Source: JBFHRE01 sp041746105 (GTDB lineage: Bacteria; Actinomycetota; Acidimicrobiia; Spongiisociales; ZC4RG35). Taken from it: DNA of 64,000 bases. The stretch lies in the NCBI GenBank assembly GCA_041746105.1, contig JBGTHP010000002.1, positions 1 through 64,000 of the forward strand, written 5' to 3'. This document shows, in pieces, positions 33,820 to 43,181 of the stretch. The notes beneath the pieces were generated by a model, which worked only from the letters and a program-made list of their open reading frames with translations, did no database searches and was not told the origin of the DNA. The translations under genes and the position numbers were made by a program. How positions within the stretch are numbered: the first letter of the stretch is position 1; every line of letters starts with the position of its first letter.

Positions 33820-34218
33820 ATGACCTCATACCACTTCAGCGTCACCGTCAACGGGGAGTTCAATTCCGTCGTTGATCTCACCAAAGCCGAACTGGCCAAA
33901 GAAGGCTTCGGAGTGTTATCTGAGATAGACGTGGCGGCGACGATGAAGGAGAGTCTGAATCAGGACATGAAGCCGTACGTGATCCTGGGAGCATGTAACC
34001 CTCCGTTTGCCCATAGGGCAATCGATGCCGATCCTGCGATTGGTGTCCTTCTTCCCTGCAATGTGGTCGTACGCGCCGACGGCGATGGCCGTGTCATGGT
34101 CGACTTCATGGACCCTGAAGCGGTGCTCGACCTGGTTAACAAACCAGGCATCCGCATGGTCGCCGACGAGGTTCGCGCCAAACTGGAGATGGTGAGAGAC
34201 TCGCTGGCCCACGCCTAA
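33820..34218 (+). CDS. DUF302 protein, 132 aa
   Basis: Compact alpha/beta protein with the DUF302 pattern: YHFSVTVNGEFNSVVDLTKAELAKEGF, KPYVILGACNPPFAHRAIDADPAIGVLLPCNVVVRA and a C-terminal PEAVLDLVNKPGI. The two cysteines in GACNPP and LLPCNV are typical. DUF302 genes are frequent in sulfur-oxidation clusters, but the function is not known. AAGGAG precedes ATG 33820. It is the last gene of the sulfur cluster. Confidence 0.8.
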   Translation: MTSYHFSVTVNGEFNSVVDLTKAELAKEGFGVLSEIDVAATMKESLNQDMKPYVILGACNPPFAHRAIDADPAIGVLLPCNVVVRADGDGRVMVDFMDPEAVLDLVNKPGIRMVADEVRAKLEMVRDSLAHA

Positions 34219-34255
34219 CCGGCTGAGCTCGCGACCAGAGTCGGTCCTCGAACGT

Positions 34256-34894
34256 CTAACCCCAGCGGTATCCGACCGACCGCACGGTGGTGATCCAGGC
34301 CGAGCGCTCGTCGCCGAGTTTGGAACGGAGGCGTCGTACGTGAACGTCGACCGTCCTCGCCCCCCCGTAGTAGTCATACCCCCAAACCTTGGAGAGCAAC
34401 TGCTCGCGAGACCACACCCGGCCATGACCCTCGACCAAGAACCTGAGGAGTTCATACTCCATGAATGTCAGGTCGAGCGGGGTGTTGCCGAGGTGAGCCT
34501 GGTAGGTGAGCGTGTTCAATTCCAGGTCGTTGAATCGGAGTACGTCTTCGGTTCCGCCGCTGGAGTGGAGTCGCTTGATTCTGAGCGCGATCTCCGCCGC
34601 CTGAGCCGGAACAACGATGAAATCCGAGATCGAACTGGTTGTGGCAACCAGTTCGAGCTGGGAGGTCTCCGCAATCACCAGCGTCGGGATGCCCGAGTCG
34701 GCAATGATGGCGTCGAGATGCCGCAGTCTCCGCATTGGCTCGTCTCCGAGTTCGATAACGAGTACTGACCAGTCGGTTGCCATCGCCTGAGTCACGGTCT
34801 CGAGAGCGTCGACGGCAATGGCCTCTATTCCGGAAAGGGCGAGGGCGGCCAGCGTCTCTTCCGACGCGTTTTTCGGGAAGAGCGCCACTTCCAT
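34256..34894 (-). CDS. glnR: GlnR-like orphan response regulator, 212 aa
   Basis: The C-terminal winged helix (about residues 125-212) with DLTFMEYELLRFL, SREQLLSKVWGYDYYGGARTVDVHVRRLRSKLG and TTVRSVGYRWG closely follows actinobacterial GlnR. The N-terminal receiver-like domain lacks the usual phospho-acceptor surroundings, as in GlnR, which acts without a kinase. GlnR controls nitrogen assimilation genes, and glnA lies 3 bp upstream in the same direction, supporting this name. Binding sites were not located with confidence. Confidence 0.82.
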   Translation of the reverse strand: MEVALFPKNASEETLAALALSGIEAIAVDALETVTQAMATDWSVLVIELGDEPMRRLRHLDAIIADSGIPTLVIAETSQLELVATTSSISDFIVVPAQAAEIALRIKRLHSSGGTEDVLRFNDLELNTLTYQAHLGNTPLDLTFMEYELLRFLVEGHGRVWSREQLLSKVWGYDYYGGARTVDVHVRRLRSKLGDERSAWITTVRSVGYRWG

Positions 34895-34897
34895 GGG

Positions 34898-36223
34898 TCA
34901 AAGCACCGGAAGGTAGGTGTCCAGTTCAAAGCGGGAGACGTGGTGGCTATAAGTCTCCCATTCCTTGCGCTTGTTGCGAAGGAACCAGTTGAACACGTGG
35001 TCGCCGAGAGCTTCACGTACCAGTTCTGACCGCTCCATGGCGTTGAGTGCGTCCGCCAGTGTCTCCGGAAGGCGGGCAATGCCGAGCTCTGCGCGCTCGG
35101 CCGGCGTCAGTTCGAAGACGTTGCCAGGAGCCTCCGGTGGCAGCTCGTACTCCTTGTCGATGCCTTCGAGGCCGGCCGCCAGTAGCACCGCCATCGCCAG
35201 GTAGGGGTTGGCGGCGGAATCGGGCGACCGGTATTCCACTCTGACACTTGCCGGTTTGTTGGCCTTGGCGGTGGGAACCCTGACAAGCGCCGATTGATTG
35301 TTCCGACCCCAGGTCACATACACGGGAGCTTCAAATCCGACCACCAGACGTTTGTATGAGTTCACCCATTGATTGGTGATGGCGGTGATCTCCGAGGCGT
35401 GACGGAGCAATCCCGCCATGAAGTGCTCTCCTATTTGGGAAAGACCTGAAGGGCGACCGGGATCGTGGAAGGCGTTGTCCTCACCGCGAAAGAGGGATAG
35501 ATGAAGGTGCATGCCGGAGCCATCGTGTGCTTCGAGTGGTTTCGGCATGAATGTGGCGTAGATGCCACTCGATAGCGCAACCTCTTTCACCGTGAGCCTG
35601 AAGCTCATGATGTTGTCGGCCATCGTCAGGGCGTCTGTGTATCTGACAATGATCTCGTGTTGTGAAGGTGCGACCTCGTGATGCGAGTGTTCTACCGGGA
35701 TTCCCATCTGTTCCAGCGAATTGATCGTCTTGCGCCGGTACTCCTGCGCCACGTCGAGGGGTGTCATGTCGAAATACCCACCCCGGTCCAGCACTTGCGG
35801 TTCTGGGCCAGAGTCCGCGAAGTAGAAGTATTCGAGCTCGGGTGCCACGTAGAACGTGTAACCGAGGGCCGACGCTTTCTCCAGGTTGCGTTTTAGAACG
35901 TGGCGCGGGTCGCCCGAAAATGGTTTCCCTGCCGGTGTGATGATGTCGCAGAACATCCTGGCAACCTGTTCTGGTTGACGCCAGGGGAGCACCTGGAATG
36001 TGGCAGGGTCCGGCACAGCCAGCATGTCCGCCTCTTGAAGCCTGGCGTATCCGTCGATCGACGAGCCGTCGAACGTCATTCCTTCCTCGAATGCCGTCTC
36101 CAGCTCTTGAGGTGAAATGGAGACAGATTTGAGAAATCCTTGGACGTCGGTGAACCAGAGGCGGACAAACCTGATACCCCGCTCCTGAACGGTCCTCTGC
36201 ACGTAGTCGGATTGCTTGGTCAC
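34898..36223 (-). CDS. glnA: Type I glutamine synthetase (GSI-alpha, GlnA2-like), 441 aa
   Basis: ATP-dependent amination of glutamate. Visible marks are FDGSSIDGYA (about residues 51-60), APELEYFYF, EVAPSQHEI, the GSGMHLHLSLF ATP/metal segment and NQSALVRVPTAKANKPASVRVEYRSPD near 310-335 in parts. Length 441 fits the unadenylylated GSI-alpha class; the Tyr adenylylation loop (NLYDL) is missing. The start is GTG 36223. It is followed by the glnR-like gene, so synthesis and nitrogen control may be coregulated. Confidence 0.93.
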   Translation of the reverse strand: MTKQSDYVQRTVQERGIRFVRLWFTDVQGFLKSVSISPQELETAFEEGMTFDGSSIDGYARLQEADMLAVPDPATFQVLPWRQPEQVARMFCDIITPAGKPFSGDPRHVLKRNLEKASALGYTFYVAPELEYFYFADSGPEPQVLDRGGYFDMTPLDVAQEYRRKTINSLEQMGIPVEHSHHEVAPSQHEIIVRYTDALTMADNIMSFRLTVKEVALSSGIYATFMPKPLEAHDGSGMHLHLSLFRGEDNAFHDPGRPSGLSQIGEHFMAGLLRHASEITAITNQWVNSYKRLVVGFEAPVYVTWGRNNQSALVRVPTAKANKPASVRVEYRSPDSAANPYLAMAVLLAAGLEGIDKEYELPPEAPGNVFELTPAERAELGIARLPETLADALNAMERSELVREALGDHVFNWFLRNKRKEWETYSHHVSRFELDTYLPVL

Positions 36224-36289
36224 GTCGCTGAACGCTAGCGGGGTGCTCGGTGGCTCATTTCGCCGGAGGTATGTGGGCGAGACGGCAGG

Positions 36290-37459
36290 TTATCCAAAGG
36301 CCCTGGAGTCGAGAGCAACTTCTGCGCGAACCGAGCGGTGGAGCCACGCCGCGCCGAGACCCCCAAGGAGGGTGACTCCGGCCAGCACCGGCACAAATCC
36401 GTCGCTGCCGGCGAGGCTTGCAACCAGCACCGGCATCGTCATTCCGGCGTAGGCCACCGCGTAGAACGAGCCAGTCAGGGCGCCCCGATCCCCCGGGCTG
36501 GTGGTGAGATCGACCATCCGAAGACCCGATGTCAGGCACAGGCCCGAGGCGGCTCCCATCGCCACCGTCGCCGGGATCAGCAAAGGCCACAGGTCGGTGC
36601 CGAAAGCCAATGTGCCGAGGAGACAGCCGACGCTTCCAACGGCCAACCCGATCGGAGCTGCCCGACCTGGGCCGATTCGGGCGACGGCGGCCTGGGCGGG
36701 AACGATCGATCCCATGCCCAACCCAGCCACCAGGCCGGTGACCAATACGGCGATCGACCCCATGGCGGGTCGAAGCAGGACGGGGAATAATCCGAGGGCC
36801 AGCGACGGAAATCCAAAGACCCCCAGCGCTGTCGGGGTCATGACCTTCAGGAACGGCGTCAACGTGCCGGGGGGAATCCCGAGACGGGGGCGGATGCGAC
36901 GGCTTCGATCGGGGGTGACCGTTTCTTGAATCCTCCGTAGGGCCAAAAGCCCAGCCGCCACCAAAACCAGATGCACCAGATAGGGGAGCGTGAGCGGGCC
37001 CGGTGCCCATTGCGCCAACACACCGCTGAGGAGGGCGCCACCGCCGAATCCGCCATACAGAACAAGACCGGTCAGGCGTGCCCCCCAGAGACCGTCCTCG
37101 ACGGAGAGTTCGAGCATCCATGCGCTTGCGACGGTGAAAACGATGCCGGAGACCGCACCCAGCAAGAAACGTCCCAGCAACAAGAGTCCGAGTCGGTCGG
37201 CTCCAACCATCATCACCATCGAGGCGACAGCCGAGAGAACGACGCCGGGGACCATCACTCGCCGCCGTCCAAGAACATCGGAAGCCGGCCCGGCGTATAT
37301 CAACGCCGGGGCCAGGCCTACCGGGTAGATCGCAAAGATCCAGGTGACCAGCCACGCCGAGAGATCGAGTCGCTCCTGATACAGCAGGAGGAGGGGGGTC
37401 GAAACGTTGGTGCCGAACGACACCGCGAACAGCGCAAAGGCGAGCGACCGCCGGCTCAC
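36290..37459 (-). CDS. MFS transporter, 389 aa
   Basis: Twelve hydrophobic helices and the loop 2-3 motif GPASDVLGRRRVM (about residues 58-70) show a drug/solute:proton exporter type MFS protein. Polar signature residues for a given substrate are not recognised. The start overlaps the stop of the upstream thioesterase-like gene (4 bp), which suggests a shared transcript and perhaps export of a thioesterase product; this is inference. Confidence 0.85.
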   Translation of the reverse strand: MSRRSLAFALFAVSFGTNVSTPLLLLYQERLDLSAWLVTWIFAIYPVGLAPALIYAGPASDVLGRRRVMVPGVVLSAVASMVMMVGADRLGLLLLGRFLLGAVSGIVFTVASAWMLELSVEDGLWGARLTGLVLYGGFGGGALLSGVLAQWAPGPLTLPYLVHLVLVAAGLLALRRIQETVTPDRSRRIRPRLGIPPGTLTPFLKVMTPTALGVFGFPSLALGLFPVLLRPAMGSIAVLVTGLVAGLGMGSIVPAQAAVARIGPGRAAPIGLAVGSVGCLLGTLAFGTDLWPLLIPATVAMGAASGLCLTSGLRMVDLTTSPGDRGALTGSFYAVAYAGMTMPVLVASLAGSDGFVPVLAGVTLLGGLGAAWLHRSVRAEVALDSRAFG

Positions 37460-38259
37460 CGCGAGTGGCGTTCGACGATCTGGGACTGGTTGATGCGTCC
37501 GAGCAGACCATCCTCGTCATAAACCCTCGTGTCGGCGAGGCCGATGCCGGTGTTGTGCTGATGTGAGAACGAACGCATCCCGATCCATTCTCCGGTGGGC
37601 AATCGGTGCGAGTAGAGCGTGATGTCGGGGTTCACATATAGCCACTCTCGCGGGTCGAGCATCTGGGCGTTCCCGTTCGACATGTCTGCCAGGGTCGCCA
37701 GCCGCACGAACGGGGTGGTCGGTTCACCTTCCATGACGTCGGTCTTGAGCCTGAACCACGACATGCCAACCCGATGTGCAAGAAAGCTGTTGTCGAACGT
37801 CCGGATTTCCACGGCGTCACGGTGGAACCGTCTGAGGTCGTCAGGATGGGAAAAGAGGCTGCCGCCGTCGACAGGGTCGGCAAGTTCCGGCCCCGGTGGT
37901 GCCTGCCAGCCCTCTTCTTCTTGCTCTGGCAACTCGATCGACGTGGTTCTGATCTTGAGAGCGGAAGCCCGGCCCACCATGACGTCTCCCGCCATCAGAA
38001 TGGCGTCGACCACCTGGAGTCGGCGCCCGTCCCTTCTCACGATCGTTTCCACCGTGAGCGGCGTGAGCGGAACCGCCCGAAAAAGGTCGATGGTGAACCG
38101 AACGACCTGCATTGTGGCGGCGGTTGGAACCTGTTCGACCGCATATGCCATCAGCCCGGAAGGGGGGCTTCCGTGCTGCGCATCGTCCGACCATCCCCCG
38201 CGGGCAAGATCGGTTGGCATGAAGAATTCGCCGCGACGGGTGAAAAGGGCATCGCTCAC
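37456..38259 (-). CDS. TesB-like thioesterase-family protein, 267 aa
   Basis: Double-hotdog protein: FFMPTDLARGGWSDDAQHGSPPSGLMAYAVEQ in the first half (PTDLARGGW at residues about 15-23) and WLYVNPDITLYSHRLPTGEWIGMRSFSHQHNTGIGLADTRVYDEDG in the second, read here as short motifs. Family members cleave acyl-CoA esters. A paralogue with the same motifs is at 39952-40740 on the other strand. It is upstream of and coupled to the MFS gene. Confidence 0.8.
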   Translation of the reverse strand: MSDALFTRRGEFFMPTDLARGGWSDDAQHGSPPSGLMAYAVEQVPTAATMQVVRFTIDLFRAVPLTPLTVETIVRRDGRRLQVVDAILMAGDVMVGRASALKIRTTSIELPEQEEEGWQAPPGPELADPVDGGSLFSHPDDLRRFHRDAVEIRTFDNSFLAHRVGMSWFRLKTDVMEGEPTTPFVRLATLADMSNGNAQMLDPREWLYVNPDITLYSHRLPTGEWIGMRSFSHQHNTGIGLADTRVYDEDGLLGRINQSQIVERHSR

Positions 38260-38341
38260 CTATCGATCCTAGAACCTGTCTCCGTCCGACATCACTCGGC
38301 TCATCGCGATAGCCTCAGAAGGCAGAGGAGAGGAGATGCAT

Positions 38342-39853
38342 ATGGGCAAAGGACGTTTCAGGCGTCTGGCAATGGGCTTGGCCTTGGTGAGCGTGATGGC
38401 GATGGCGTTACCGGCAGCAGGTGCGCCAGGCTTTCTGACGGATAAGCCACTAGCGATAGAACTGCTGGTGCCTGGTTCGGCAAAGGCAATCATCAGTTCT
38501 GGTGACCAACTCGGCGACTTCGTGTTCGAGGGGATTCCCGACGGCGTGGGTCTGGCACCGGGAAGCAGTCAGAACACGGTTGATGTTTATGTGGCTCATG
38601 AACAGTCACGAGTCCCATTCCTGAGCCAGGCGGACTACATCGATTCGTCGGTTTCAAAGCTGACACTCCAGCGCAGTGTTGGTGGAGTGCTCGACGCATC
38701 CGTGCCGCTCGGGCCGGAGGCCGGTTTTATCCGATTCTGCTCGGCGTTCATGGCGGGACCGATGCATGGTTTCGAGAACTACACGTTCTTCGTGAATGAA
38801 GAGTCGAACGACATCATCGGAGTGCCTGACGGCGCAACCTACGGAGCCGATCCGTCGGTGGCCCCAAACCGGCAGGCAGGTTTCGCGGTGATGCTCGACA
38901 CCAAGACCGGCGAGTACAAACAAATCGACGGAATGGGCCGCTACAACCACGAAAACAGCGTTGTTGTGCCCGGTGGCTGGAATCAGATGGCGATTGTCTC
39001 AACCGACGACACCTTCTCGGCGACGACATCGCAGTTGTACATGTACACCGCGAGAAACAGCAATGCTGTGTGGTCCGACTCCGGCGCCATGTGGGCGTTC
39101 CAGGTCACGCACAAGAACGGCGTTCGAGTTGATCGGTCCGATCCGTTCAACAATGCCAACGACTATCTCGACATCAAACCCGGTGACGAGATGGAGGGCC
39201 GCTTCATCAGGGTGCCGGCCTCGATTGCCAAGGGCGATGATCCAACAGTGAGCCCCCAACAGGCGCTCGAGGATTGGTCGAACGCCAACAACGTGTTCCA
39301 GTTCATCCGGTTGGAAGATCTGGACTACGACCAGAACAACCCGCGGATTGTCTACGTCGCCGACACCGGTGCCACCAGGGTCATCCCGAACGAGGCCACC
39401 GGTCGGATGGTTCGGGGTCCATCGGGCACTGTCGGACTTGCCGACAACGGTCGGATCTTCGGGTTCGAGTTCAACGCCCAAACTCCGACGCGAGTCGATC
39501 GTTTCTGGGTGATGGCCGATGGAGACGCTCCGGACTCGGACGTTTACGTGCCATTCCGGTCACCCGACAATCTGGGCACGAGCCGCAAGAGCATGATGGT
39601 CCAAGAGGATGCAAGCGATGCCAAGATCTGGCATTACGACTTCGGATCAGGTCAATGGACCGCAGTCGCGGAAGTCACCGAATCCGCCAGTGAGACCAGC
39701 GGCATCGTTGATGCTTCGCAGTGGTTCGGGGGCGGATCCTGGTTGTTGACAGTGCAACAACACGGCACGTTCGAGAGTTCGGAAGTTGTCGATGGAGTGA
39801 CGATCAAACGAGAAGACGGCCAGTTGGTTCTGCTCCGGATCCCCGGTAGCTGA
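38342..39853 (+). CDS. Secreted PhoX/DUF839-like beta-propeller protein, 503 aa
   Basis: A signal peptide (GRFRRLAMGLALVSVMAMAL, cleavage near AAGAPG) precedes repeated strands. GFENYTFFVNEES, HENSVVVPGGW, ATTSQLYMYTA, FQFIRLEDLDYDQNNPRIVYVADTG and SMMVQEDASDAKIWHYD are propeller-blade motifs like those of DUF839/PhoX alkaline phosphatase relatives. The full PhoX metal site is not evident, so enzyme activity is uncertain. ATG 38342 is preferred over 38336 because AGGAG then has normal spacing. A UUCG-loop terminator follows. Confidence 0.68.
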   Translation: MGKGRFRRLAMGLALVSVMAMALPAAGAPGFLTDKPLAIELLVPGSAKAIISSGDQLGDFVFEGIPDGVGLAPGSSQNTVDVYVAHEQSRVPFLSQADYIDSSVSKLTLQRSVGGVLDASVPLGPEAGFIRFCSAFMAGPMHGFENYTFFVNEESNDIIGVPDGATYGADPSVAPNRQAGFAVMLDTKTGEYKQIDGMGRYNHENSVVVPGGWNQMAIVSTDDTFSATTSQLYMYTARNSNAVWSDSGAMWAFQVTHKNGVRVDRSDPFNNANDYLDIKPGDEMEGRFIRVPASIAKGDDPTVSPQQALEDWSNANNVFQFIRLEDLDYDQNNPRIVYVADTGATRVIPNEATGRMVRGPSGTVGLADNGRIFGFEFNAQTPTRVDRFWVMADGDAPDSDVYVPFRSPDNLGTSRKSMMVQEDASDAKIWHYDFGSGQWTAVAEVTESASETSGIVDASQWFGGGSWLLTVQQHGTFESSEVVDGVTIKREDGQLVLLRIPGS

Positions 39854-39876
39854 ACCTTCAAACGACCAAATGAATC

Positions 39877-39903
39877 GACGGGGCCCTTCGGGGCCCCGTC
39901 TTT
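39877..39903 (+). terminator. Rho-independent terminator with TTCG tetraloop
   Basis: GACGGGGCCC, TTCG loop, GGGCCCCGTC (perfect 10-bp stem) followed by TTT, 24 bp after the stop of the PhoX-like gene. Confidence 0.92.
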
Positions 39904-39951
39904 CGTTACGGTTCGCGGTCGAATGATGAACAAAGATCAAAACGGGGCCAG

Positions 39952-40740
39952 ATGAGAAACGATGCCTTCTACTTCACGACCCGTGACGGCGTGTGGTTTC
40001 AGCCAACGGAGCTGACCAGAGGGCCCTGGGATGCCGACGCCTGTCACGCCGGTCCCCCGATAGCCCTTGTCGTCAGAGCGCTCGAGCGTTTGATCCCACA
40101 CCACCGGTTTGCTCGTCTGTCGGTCGACTTGATCAGACCCATCCCGATGGCCGGCTTCACAGTGGAGGTGGAGGTCGAACGTGCAGGAAGGTCGATGACT
40201 CTGGCGTCGGCGCGGATACTGGACGATGAAAAGGTGTTCGCCAGGGCGTCGGCGCTCCATCTCCGGACAATTGAGGACTTCGAGGTCGCGACCGCGCCCA
40301 CCGATACTCCGAAGTTCGAGGATGCGGTCCCGGGACCTTTCCCCATCACCGACACGCTTCACGATGAAGTTGCGTTTCCGGCGTCGATCGAAGTCCGTTA
40401 CGACCCTTCCGGTTCTCAGGGCGCCGGCGGCCCAACGACCGTTTGGATGCGGTCTGTGCCGTTTCTGGCCGGAGAGGAGCCCTCCGGGATGCAACGGCTT
40501 TGTCCGCTCGCAGACTCCGGCAACGGGATCAGCTACAACCAGTATCTCGATCGGGTTTTGTTCGTGAACCCCGACCTCCACCTCTCGGTCCACCGTGAAC
40601 CCGTTGGCGAGTGGATCGGCGCTTCAGTTCTGTCGCACTGGCAGAGTGACGGGACCGGATTGTCCGACGCCGAGATGTTCGACGAGTCGGGCCCGGTGGG
40701 GAGGGCGGTTCAGAGTCTTATTCTGAATCCCGCCGGCTGA
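39952..40740 (+). CDS. TesB-like thioesterase-family protein, 262 aa
   Basis: Paralogue of the protein at 37456: WFQPTELTRGPWDADACHAGPP, then RLSVDLIRPIPMAGFTVEVEVERAGRSMTLA (motif LIRPIPM), and VNPDLHLSVHREPVGEWIGASVLSHWQSDGTGLSDAEMFDE at the end. A double-hotdog acyl-CoA thioesterase is likely, substrate open. It is transcribed away from its paralogue, with the PhoX-like gene between them. Confidence 0.8.
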   Translation: MRNDAFYFTTRDGVWFQPTELTRGPWDADACHAGPPIALVVRALERLIPHHRFARLSVDLIRPIPMAGFTVEVEVERAGRSMTLASARILDDEKVFARASALHLRTIEDFEVATAPTDTPKFEDAVPGPFPITDTLHDEVAFPASIEVRYDPSGSQGAGGPTTVWMRSVPFLAGEEPSGMQRLCPLADSGNGISYNQYLDRVLFVNPDLHLSVHREPVGEWIGASVLSHWQSDGTGLSDAEMFDESGPVGRAVQSLILNPAG

Positions 40741-40748
40741 GCCTGGAA

Positions 40749-41735
40749 TCAGCTTTCCGGAAGGCCGAACTGGGCGGCGATGTCGCCCCATACGATGGCG
40801 GCCAGTTTTTGGCCTCCGGCCGTGGTGAAGTGCACGCCGTCGTTGAGTCGCATGTCGACGACGTCGCCGGTGGCATCGGGAAGAAACTCTGAGAAGTTGC
40901 CGTCGGGTCCGGTGAAAGGTGTCCAACTGTCGATGTAGGCCACCCCCTCATGTGCGGCTGCCTCACTGTCGAAGATCTCGTTGAGCACTGCGAGTTTTTC
41001 CCGGAACGAAGCCGATCGGACCACCGGCATCCCCACCCACCACAACTCTCGCCCTTCTGAGGTGACGGTTTCCATCACTTGCTGGACCCTTCGCCGGTAT
41101 TCGGCCACCCACTCGTCGGTCCCGAACGGTTCCCAGACCCCATCGATTCTGATGTCCTGGGCGTCGTTTCCGCCAAAGAAGAGAACAACCACTTCCGGGT
41201 TGTGGGTCGATGCCGCCTCGGCTAGGACCACATTCCAATCGATGAAATCTGGCCTGGTCAGGCCGGATTCGAATTCGTAGCGAACCTCGACCGTTGCATA
41301 GGCCGTACCTTCCGCCAGGTTCTCGAGCATCGGTCCGAACTGTCCAACCATCGAGTCGCCGCCGACATAAACCCTCAGAGGGTCGGCGGTGGTGTAGACC
41401 CGTGCCGCTTCGACCCCGGTGGTCGCGGTGGTCGCCGGGACGGGGACGCTCGTTGTCGTGGTGGTTGTAGCCGGAGTGGTATCAGTGGCTTCGGCTCTGT
41501 CCAGGGCGAGGTCGATGGCGTGGCGGGGTCGGTCCAGCCGCAACAGGTCTGATGCCGCGGCGACGGGCCGAGCCAGGAAAACGGCCGCCGACCGTGCCGG
41601 CCCTGCCGGTTGCCGCTCGGCTGTGCGCAATATGTCTTCTGCATTGAGGAAAAGACCGAGCAGTAGCGCCACGACCATCACAGCCAGGGCAACGCCTGCC
41701 GGCATCGTGGGTCGTGGTGGTGAGGGATCGTGCAT
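40749..41735 (-). CDS. Membrane-anchored SGNH hydrolase/acyltransferase (DUF459-like), 328 aa
   Basis: One N-terminal membrane helix (about residues 12-32) is followed by a Thr/Pro-rich linker (about 80-110) and an extracellular SGNH domain. Catalytic blocks are YVGGDSMVGQFG (Ser), LFFGGNDAQDI (Gly/Asn) and LNDGVHFTTAGG (Asp-His). Paired with an MBOAT protein, such domains transfer or remove O-acetyl groups on surface polysaccharides, as AlgX/PatB-type partners do. ATG 41735 shares one base with the MBOAT stop, so the two are coupled. Confidence 0.85.
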   Translation of the reverse strand: MHDPSPPRPTMPAGVALAVMVVALLLGLFLNAEDILRTAERQPAGPARSAAVFLARPVAAASDLLRLDRPRHAIDLALDRAEATDTTPATTTTTTSVPVPATTATTGVEAARVYTTADPLRVYVGGDSMVGQFGPMLENLAEGTAYATVEVRYEFESGLTRPDFIDWNVVLAEAASTHNPEVVVLFFGGNDAQDIRIDGVWEPFGTDEWVAEYRRRVQQVMETVTSEGRELWWVGMPVVRSASFREKLAVLNEIFDSEAAAHEGVAYIDSWTPFTGPDGNFSEFLPDATGDVVDMRLNDGVHFTTAGGQKLAAIVWGDIAAQFGLPES

Positions 41736-43117
41736 CAGAATTGGAAGTAGATGAAGGGGGCGACGCCTTGCGGGCCCAATCCGTCGAGGGCGAGCAGGAA
41801 GCCTCCCATGATGAGTGCCATGGTCACCGGCGACAACCTGCCGAAAGCGCTCCGTAGATCGTATCGCACACGGTCGGGAAGGTATTGAACGGCGATTCCT
41901 CCTGTGACCAAGGCCAACAAGGGCAAGGTCAGGCTGGGAATCGGCCCCCAATCCGCGAGCCTCGACAGAATCAACCCGGCCGTCGCCAGGGAATCTGATC
42001 GAAACAGGACCCAGCCGAGGCACACCATGTGAAAGGTGGCCACGCGGCTGAGGGCGGGCGGCAGTTTGGTGGGACCACGCCACCGTTCCCAGGCCAAGCC
42101 CAATCCGTGGAGCCCGCCCCAAAGGACGAATGTCCATGCAGCGCCATGCCACAAACCTCCGAGCAGCATGGTCAACATCACGTTGCGATACGTCGCCCGC
42201 TCACCGGCTCGGCTCCCACCGAGTGGGATGTACAAGTAGTCGCGCAACCACCGAGACAGTGTGATATGCCAGCGCCGCCAGAAGTCCTGAAGTGAAGTCG
42301 CCGTATAAGGCCGGTCGAAGTTCTGGGGAAACCTGAACCCCATGAGCAAGGCAACGCCGATGGCGATGTCGGTATAGCCGGAGAAGTCTGCATAGATCTG
42401 GACTGCATAGGCATATATCGCAACCAGGACCTCCAGCGCCGAATAATTCTGAGGTCCGGCAAAAACCGGGTCGACCAGGCTGACCGCCAGGGTGTTGGCA
42501 ACGACCACCTTCTTGAACAGCCCGCCCGCGATCAGGAGAAATGCCTCGGGCGCCTCAACTCTTCTTGGGTCCCGTCTTTTCGCCAGCTGAGGGAGGAACT
42601 CCGAGCTACGCACGATCGGGCCTGCCACCAGTTGGGGAAAGAACGCCAGAAACAGTGCGAAGTCGCGGAGACTCGTCGGTTCCTGTTCCCCGCGGTAGAT
42701 GTCGATCACGTAGGAGAGGGCCTGGAACGTGAAGAACGAGATGCCGACTGGAAGCGTGATGTTGAGAAGCGGCAAAGGCAGATCAACCCCGATCCTCGAA
42801 AACAGGTTGATCAGAGAAGTTGCGAAGAAGCCGTAGTACTTGAACCATGCCAGCAGACCGAGGTTCACGGCGACTGCCCCCACGACGAGTCGCTTGCGAG
42901 TGTTTCCTTCGGCCCGGTGGATGGCTTGGCCCGACGACTGGTTGACCACGGTCGAAAGGACGATCAATCCGAGAAAGCGCCAGTCCCACGCACCGTAAAA
43001 CACGTAGGAGGCCGAGATCATGAACCAGGTCCATACCCGGCGATTGGGCTGGAGGAGCCAATTTGATGTGAGAACAACCACGAAGAACAGGGCAAACTGG
43101 ATCGTGGGGAACAGCAT
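41735..43117 (-). CDS. MBOAT-family O-acyltransferase (AlgI-like), 460 aa
   Basis: Polytopic membrane protein with the MBOAT core: SLRDFALFLAFFPQLVAGPIVR, RDYLYIPLGGSRAG, and the catalytic His in LLGGLWHGAAWTFVLWGGLHG (about residues 320-340). AlgI/DltB-type proteins move acyl groups across the membrane to an extracellular transferase. The adjacent SGNH protein is the likely partner. The acylated polymer is not identified; the DUF4015 protein coded divergently (43182) could act on the same polysaccharide. Confidence 0.9.
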   Translation of the reverse strand: MLFPTIQFALFFVVVLTSNWLLQPNRRVWTWFMISASYVFYGAWDWRFLGLIVLSTVVNQSSGQAIHRAEGNTRKRLVVGAVAVNLGLLAWFKYYGFFATSLINLFSRIGVDLPLPLLNITLPVGISFFTFQALSYVIDIYRGEQEPTSLRDFALFLAFFPQLVAGPIVRSSEFLPQLAKRRDPRRVEAPEAFLLIAGGLFKKVVVANTLAVSLVDPVFAGPQNYSALEVLVAIYAYAVQIYADFSGYTDIAIGVALLMGFRFPQNFDRPYTATSLQDFWRRWHITLSRWLRDYLYIPLGGSRAGERATYRNVMLTMLLGGLWHGAAWTFVLWGGLHGLGLAWERWRGPTKLPPALSRVATFHMVCLGWVLFRSDSLATAGLILSRLADWGPIPSLTLPLLALVTGGIAVQYLPDRVRYDLRSAFGRLSPVTMALIMGGFLLALDGLGPQGVAPFIYFQF

Positions 43118-43181
43118 TCCGAAGGATCGTAATTCGTCGGTCGCTATTGGGTTCGCAGAGGGTTTCGGCTACCTTCGCGCA

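Noticed and set aside
36255..37520. A 421-codon minus-strand frame over the MFS gene at 36290
   Set aside because: Composition is typical of a shadow frame and no helices are predicted, unlike the 389-aa MFS frame.
37456..40740. Recent duplication of the two TesB-like genes
   Set aside because: They share motifs but differ over most positions and lie in opposite orientations, so they are old paralogues at best.
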